Assembly: GCA_964387645.1 (NCBI GenBank)
Contig: CAYLYM010000137.1
Coordinates: 1 to 9,672 of the forward strand
DNA length: 9,672 nucleotides
DNA from: CAYLYM01 sp964387645
Lineage (GTDB): Bacteria; Calditrichota; Calditrichia; RBG-13-44-9
Direction of reading: 5' to 3'
Positions within the stretch are counted from its first letter, which is position 1. Each line of letters begins with the position of its first letter. Both the position numbers and the translations under genes were made by a program. The notes under the pieces were generated by a model. The model was not told the origin of the DNA and did no database searches. It worked only from the letters and a program-made list of their open reading frames with translations. Below, one piece after another: positions 5,783 through 9,672 of this stretch.

Positions 5783-8700
5783 ATGAATATTCTAGTTTCT
5801 CATACCAAATTATGTTTTTTGCGCAAATCAGTACTTGAATACAAAGAACTTTATTTCTGGATTGTAGCATTAATAGCAGTCTTTCTGTTGTCTGACATTA
5901 AGGCAGCAGAGAATAATTTACAGCTGTCAGAACTCCCCAAACCAATTCTTCAGCGTATCGGATATGAGTTTGGTGATATATCGAATGTAAAACAGGTAGA
6001 AATGCTTCCATCACCCAAGAAAAGCTACGATGTTGGAAGTATTGGCAGAAAATTAACGGCAGATGAATGGAGAGCCAGTCAAGCATGGGAGGCACTGGCA
6101 GGCTATAACATGGCCAAGGTTGCCAGATTCCGAGGAATGAACGCTATGGTTTGGTGTACATTGCGGGGTGGGGGTAACAGCGTAACCTATATGAAACCCC
6201 TAATAGACTTTTATGACCATGCAAAACTTGCCTTCTATACATTTCGTCAAGCGATTCAGCTTGTCTTTCCTTGTAGTAAAGGCGTTGATGTTGTTTATGG
6301 CCCGGAAGATAAAATTCAACCTGTTATCATGAATCTCCGCAAACCACGCAAAGTTGATCTTTTCATCCGTATCAAGAATTTGCAAGGCAATCTAATTGAG
6401 GAAAAATCCTATCGATCGATCAAACTAACGAACGATCGTCAGCCTACTGTTCTACCTGCTTTTAAGCCCAATGTGCCTTCTGAAGGTTATTATGCGGTCG
6501 AATATGAAGTAGTAGAAAACAAACACTCAATAGGGCGCACGTTCGAGTTTAAGTATTTCAGTAAAGACTCCAGAGCCAATGGTGAAACTGATTTTCACGG
6601 AAAGACCGAGGTATTCAACACGGACCAGAGGGTTGAATTCCTTAATCGCTACGCTGATTATGCTACGCGCTACTTTAATGATCCGAACCTTGATACCAGG
6701 ATTGTTACCGATGCTGAAGTACAGGACGCTATGGCAAAGTTCAAGCCCATGCCCTTGCCCACGATAAGAAAACACATTGCGCTTAACAACGGGTGGACTT
6801 GGCTCGCACTGAGAGAAGGTGAGCCAATGCAGAACAAGAACAGTCTTCTGGAATGGAAACAAATGCCCGGCGTGAACCTTCAGGATGGACACCTCACTAT
6901 TGTCAAAGATGAGGTTACTTTTACCAAAACTTTTAATCCGCAAACCTGGCGTTTTTTTATTCAGTGGCGAGCTCGTACTCCTGCAAAATCGCCTCTGACG
7001 TTTATTCTGGGGGACAATAACACGCCCATAATAACAGTTGAATTTCGGAAAAATGGCCAGCTCTTTTGCCACGCAGGCGGAGATGAGCACAGCATCGGCT
7101 CGTATCAACCGAAAAAATGGCATACCTTCAGAGTTGAAGTAGATCTGCATCCCGCCTATAAGTCATTCTCACTCATCGTTGATGGTAAACGAAAAGTATA
7201 TGCTGCCCCAATCGTCAAAGCTGCTGATTCCCGGGTTATCATCAACACATTCACTGTCAAAGGTTCTAGCAATGCTCAATTGGACGACCTCTGGGGAGTT
7301 GGGTATGAGCTTGCTAGCGATCTGCGCAATGGTACTTACACTATTGCTACTTTTGTTGATCAGAACTTCGAAATTAAACCCGCCATAAGGGGGTGGACAA
7401 AGTGGGAGTACGATACACGCGGCTGGAGCCAAAACGGACAACTGCCTCTCGTGATTGGGAGTGAGCGTAATAGGGGTCGCGATCTCTACATGCGTCGCAC
7501 TGTAAAAGTAGGGGATTTCCAGAAGGCATTCCTCAATATTGAGGCGCTTGATCCCGGTGGTGAGATCTACCTTAACGGTAAACTTGTGGCAAAACTCAAT
7601 CGCCGGCCAAGAAGGCTCGATGTAAGTGCTTTTCTCAGGAGGAATGCCAACAATCTTTTGGCTGTTAAAGTTAATCATGTCCCTGACGGCTATTTCAAGC
7701 CAGATGGCCATACCAGCAGTGACCTGCTTTTCGGTTGGTTTGCTGCTCGAATGTCGCTTGACCTCACCACCGCAAGTCACATTGAGAATGTTTTTGTGAG
7801 TACCAAAACAATTAGCAAATCATCGGCAACAACTATAGTTTCTGTTGAAGTTGTAAATGATAGTGAAAATGCGTTCAATGGTGAGATTGAAGTTCGGTTT
7901 ACGCCATGGTATCCCAAAGAAGTCAACATTGCCTCAGCCAAAGCCAGGTTCCCGATCAAGATAAAGGCTGGCTCTCATACACGTATCGAACGATCAGTTA
8001 TAGTGCCTGAACCGAAGCTCTGGACCTGCGATACTCCAAATCTGTACAAAGTTACCATTAGTCTTATTTCCTCCGAAGGCAAATCAATAGACGATTACGT
8101 TGTTACTACTGGTATCCGCACAGTTCGACATGAGAACGGCATGTTCCTGCTTAACGGGAAACCAGAGATGCTGAATGGCGCAACTGTAATGCAATTTCCA
8201 GCTCCTCTGGAAGAGATGTCGACCTGGCACCGATGCCTTCCTGAAGAATGGATAGTTAAGCATATCCTTTTGGCAAAAGCAGCATCTATGAATACACTTC
8301 GTATGCATACACCGAGCTGTGCGTACAGCGATCCGCGTTTCGCCGAGTATGGTGATCAGCTTGGTATTATGTTCATTTGGGTGCCAACTGGCTGGAACCG
8401 CAAAGACTGGGCAGAAGGGGGATTTTCTTCCGGTCCCAAACTCAGTCTCGATGAGCAGGTAGCTGAATATATCACAGATATGAAACAGGTGCTGAACCAC
8501 CCCAGTATCGTTATGTGGGAAATATTTAACGAAGGCGTACCAAAGGAAAGACGAGATATGCTCTTAGCTGCATTTTATCCCGAGATATATAAAACCGATA
8601 AGACTCGATTAATTAGCTTCCTTAAGGAATATAAATCTAACAAACCGGGTCTAATAAATAGTGTCCAATATGATGTGTTGGGGTATGGAAATGCATGGAC

Positions 8701-8923
8701 TAAACTTCGTGAAGATGCAAAAAAACCAAGAAGTGATGAATATGCTGTGGAGTTTGCTGAAGTGGCAGGCCAGGCCAACTGGGACCTTGTTAAGTGCAAA
8801 CCCTGGTATCGCATTCACTCTTATGAATGGGGAACGAATTTATACAAGGTTACTGGAATTGATCCACGAACAGGGAAATTACGGACTGTTATTATTCCGG
8901 AAGATGAGCCACCTCTCTACTAA
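5783..8923 (+). CDS. Exported glycoside hydrolase, GH2-like, with apparently permuted domains
   Basis: A 1046-residue protein; GGAGG at 5774 supports this ATG. Residues 21-42 form a signal peptide core ending near IKA-AEN. Domains in order: 50-160 resembles the last part of a GH2 TIM barrel (GYEFGD 60-65; EEWRASQAW-like helix 95-102; MVWCTL 122-127; KPLIDFYDHAKLAFY 138-152); about 165-260 is an Ig-like beta-domain; 265-330 a linker; 335-515 a concanavalin/LamG-like sandwich (WHTFRVEV, SFSLIVDGK); 535-660 the GH2 sugar-binding jelly roll (DLYMRRTV, GGEIYLNGKLV); 665-780 an Ig-like domain; 781-1046 the first part of the TIM barrel (GMFLLNGKPEMLNG). The acid/base is clear: E917 in NHPSIVMWEIFNE (905-917). 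The protein stops at IIPEDEPPLY, before the usual end of the barrel; the missing part seems to be at the N-terminus. The nucleophile could be E62, E1015 or E1040. Exported beta-glycosidase activity on plant or algal glycans is likely, but substrate is unknown. GH2-like membership is firmer than the permutation. Confidence 0.75.
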   Translation: MNILVSHTKLCFLRKSVLEYKELYFWIVALIAVFLLSDIKAAENNLQLSELPKPILQRIGYEFGDISNVKQVEMLPSPKKSYDVGSIGRKLTADEWRASQAWEALAGYNMAKVARFRGMNAMVWCTLRGGGNSVTYMKPLIDFYDHAKLAFYTFRQAIQLVFPCSKGVDVVYGPEDKIQPVIMNLRKPRKVDLFIRIKNLQGNLIEEKSYRSIKLTNDRQPTVLPAFKPNVPSEGYYAVEYEVVENKHSIGRTFEFKYFSKDSRANGETDFHGKTEVFNTDQRVEFLNRYADYATRYFNDPNLDTRIVTDAEVQDAMAKFKPMPLPTIRKHIALNNGWTWLALREGEPMQNKNSLLEWKQMPGVNLQDGHLTIVKDEVTFTKTFNPQTWRFFIQWRARTPAKSPLTFILGDNNTPIITVEFRKNGQLFCHAGGDEHSIGSYQPKKWHTFRVEVDLHPAYKSFSLIVDGKRKVYAAPIVKAADSRVIINTFTVKGSSNAQLDDLWGVGYELASDLRNGTYTIATFVDQNFEIKPAIRGWTKWEYDTRGWSQNGQLPLVIGSERNRGRDLYMRRTVKVGDFQKAFLNIEALDPGGEIYLNGKLVAKLNRRPRRLDVSAFLRRNANNLLAVKVNHVPDGYFKPDGHTSSDLLFGWFAARMSLDLTTASHIENVFVSTKTISKSSATTIVSVEVVNDSENAFNGEIEVRFTPWYPKEVNIASAKARFPIKIKAGSHTRIERSVIVPEPKLWTCDTPNLYKVTISLISSEGKSIDDYVVTTGIRTVRHENGMFLLNGKPEMLNGATVMQFPAPLEEMSTWHRCLPEEWIVKHILLAKAASMNTLRMHTPSCAYSDPRFAEYGDQLGIMFIWVPTGWNRKDWAEGGFSSGPKLSLDEQVAEYITDMKQVLNHPSIVMWEIFNEGVPKERRDMLLAAFYPEIYKTDKTRLISFLKEYKSNKPGLINSVQYDVLGYGNAWTKLREDAKKPRSDEYAVEFAEVAGQANWDLVKCKPWYRIHSYEWGTNLYKVTGIDPRTGKLRTVIIPEDEPPLY

Positions 8924-9228
8924 TTAATGCCTCGTATCAAATGTAACTTTGTGCACTATAAAAATGATAAAGAAGTAAATAAGTTATTTAATCTTTGTAA
9001 GAGTTTAAATTAGAAAACATTGAAAGTGTAAGTTATTAAATCGATTACTATCCAATAATTAAAAAATATAGCCATATGTAAACGTGGAAATAGGTATGAA
9101 GCCTATTGTTCATTCTGCATTCAAATGCACTTGCTATTAGAAAAGAGAATTGTTTGAGATCTGATTAATCTTTGTAAAAACATATTTTTTTTCTATTGAA
9201 CTATGTAGGTGGTCATAATTGTAACTAA
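8924..9228. other. AT-rich spacer with a 13-base direct repeat
   Basis: I see no gene here; all frames are closed by stops. TTAATCTTTGTAA occurs at 8988-9000 and again at 9165-9177. AATAGG (9089-9094) pairs with CCTATT (9102-9107) around a seven-base loop, without a T run. No continuation of the hydrolase reading frame was found, so its C-terminal end at 8923 appears real rather than a simple frameshift. Confidence 0.5.
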
Positions 9229-9510
9229 GCTTGTGTAGAACAGAGCGAACCGGAAAATCAGGATCTTATCAACTATCTGGCTTTAAAGGAAAGGGTATCA
9301 GCTTCGACACAAAAACAGGCGTTTTGTGCCATACTCTTCCTTTACAAACACGTGCTGGGCATAGAAATAGGCGAGCCTGGGATCATATCCTCTGGTCTAA
9401 AAAACTACAAAGACTGCCGGTGGGACAGAAAGAAAAAAGTGTGGAAATTACCGTACTAAGCGGTACAGGGACTCGGCCTGAAAGACCGGATAGTTCCGGA
9501 GGAAGAATGA
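9229..9510 (+). pseudogene. Decayed tyrosine recombinase (integron-integrase-type) remnant
   Basis: The frame opened after TAA 9226 has no start codon and reads EQSEPENQDLINYLALKERV, then SASTQKQAFCAILFLYKHVL and GIEIGE. This closely matches the SAM-like core-binding domain of integron integrases and related tyrosine recombinases (typically ...LAVxxxVAASTQNQALxALLFLYxxVLxxxLG). After that the expected linker and first catalytic Arg box are missing. The frame passes DRKKKVWKLPY and TAA (9457), then continues VQGLGLKDRIVP, which looks like the catalytic-domain strand VRxGKGLKDRxxP containing the conserved Lys, and ends at TGA 9508. So the gene has lost its N-terminal helix, has an internal deletion and a nonsense codon, and lacks the HxxR and Tyr boxes. 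An intact enzyme would cut and rejoin DNA at specific sites. The 106-residue frame from 9231 is an out-of-frame shadow of this remnant. Confidence 0.72.
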
Positions 9511-9545
9511 CCGTAAATTTAAAGACATCAGTGTGTAGCAGGGCA

Positions 9546-9579
9546 CCATAATTTTTCCTATTATTAGTAAAATTTATGG
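9546..9579. repeat. Inverted repeat downstream of the recombinase remnant
   Basis: CCATAATTTT (9546-9555) is complementary to AAAATTTATGG (9569-9579) with one extra T, around a 13-base loop. It lies 36 bases after the integrase remnant ends. It is not followed by a T run and does not show the paired core sites of an integron attC, so its role is unknown. Confidence 0.35.
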
Positions 9580-9667
9580 GGAATAATGGGCATGTAAATA
9601 ATAAGTTGTGATCTTAGGTGAAAAATTCATTAGTGTCTGAATAATTAATAAAATGGGGTGAGTAATT

Positions 9668-9672
9668 ATGAA
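9668..9672 (+). CDS. Start codon of a gene continuing beyond the window
   Basis: ATGAA at the very end is preceded by GGGGTGAG (9655-9662), a plausible purine-rich ribosome binding site five bases upstream. Only the first codon is visible, so the product cannot be named and the call rests on the binding site alone. Confidence 0.35.

Noticed and set aside
6527..7780. Long minus-strand open frames of 207 and 203 residues inside the hydrolase gene
   Set aside because: They lie fully antisense to a well-supported coding region with clear domains and show no motifs or ribosome binding sites of their own.
9231..9551. A 106-residue open frame starting with TTG
   Set aside because: Its product has no recognisable pattern, while the next frame over the same bases shows recombinase similarity; it is a shadow of that remnant.

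Overview
The window looks like a fragment of an anaerobic or microaerophilic, polysaccharide-degrading bacterium with a moderately AT-rich genome. The exported beta-propeller and glycoside hydrolase genes resemble those of marine or sediment polysaccharide degraders such as the Kiritimatiellota/Lentisphaerota/Planctomycetota group. That placement is inferred from protein style and is not proven. All intact genes are on the + strand. No rRNA, tRNA or CRISPR array was seen.

Layout. (1) 178-1614: a secreted BNR/Asp-box beta-propeller protein, possibly a polysaccharide lyase. (2) 1699-3947: an oxygen and iron defence cluster. It holds a desulfoferrodoxin (superoxide reductase) gene that is clearly broken, then intact rubredoxin, flavodiiron protein (fprA) and ferritin genes. 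Rubredoxin and fprA are almost contiguous, and ferritin follows after 14 bases. (3) 4006-5262: a twin-arginine/lipobox-bearing beta-propeller protein of a family I cannot name securely. (4) 5263-5782: an AT-rich gap with no convincing gene. (5) 5783-8923: a large exported glycoside hydrolase, GH2-like, whose domains appear to be in permuted order. (6) 8924-9672: a mostly non-coding AT-rich tail that contains a decayed tyrosine recombinase with an integron-integrase-type N-terminal domain, and at the very end a likely start codon of a gene that continues outside.

How the genes fit together. The three carbohydrate genes (1, 3, 5) look like parts of one glycan-degradation locus: a possible lyase, a propeller protein and a GH2 hydrolase, all exported. 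The redox cluster sits in the middle and has different codon use, with many ATA and AGA/AGG codons, so it was probably inserted or inherited separately. In that cluster rubredoxin would pass electrons to FprA, which reduces O2 (or NO), while ferritin stores iron and limits Fenton chemistry. The superoxide-reducing member has been lost by mutation.

The most notable observations are the reconstructable desulfoferrodoxin pseudogene (three in-frame stops, one frameshift, one lost metal ligand), the apparently circularly permuted GH2 enzyme, and the integrase remnant. I found no convincing evidence for a wholly new defence or mobile system in this window.
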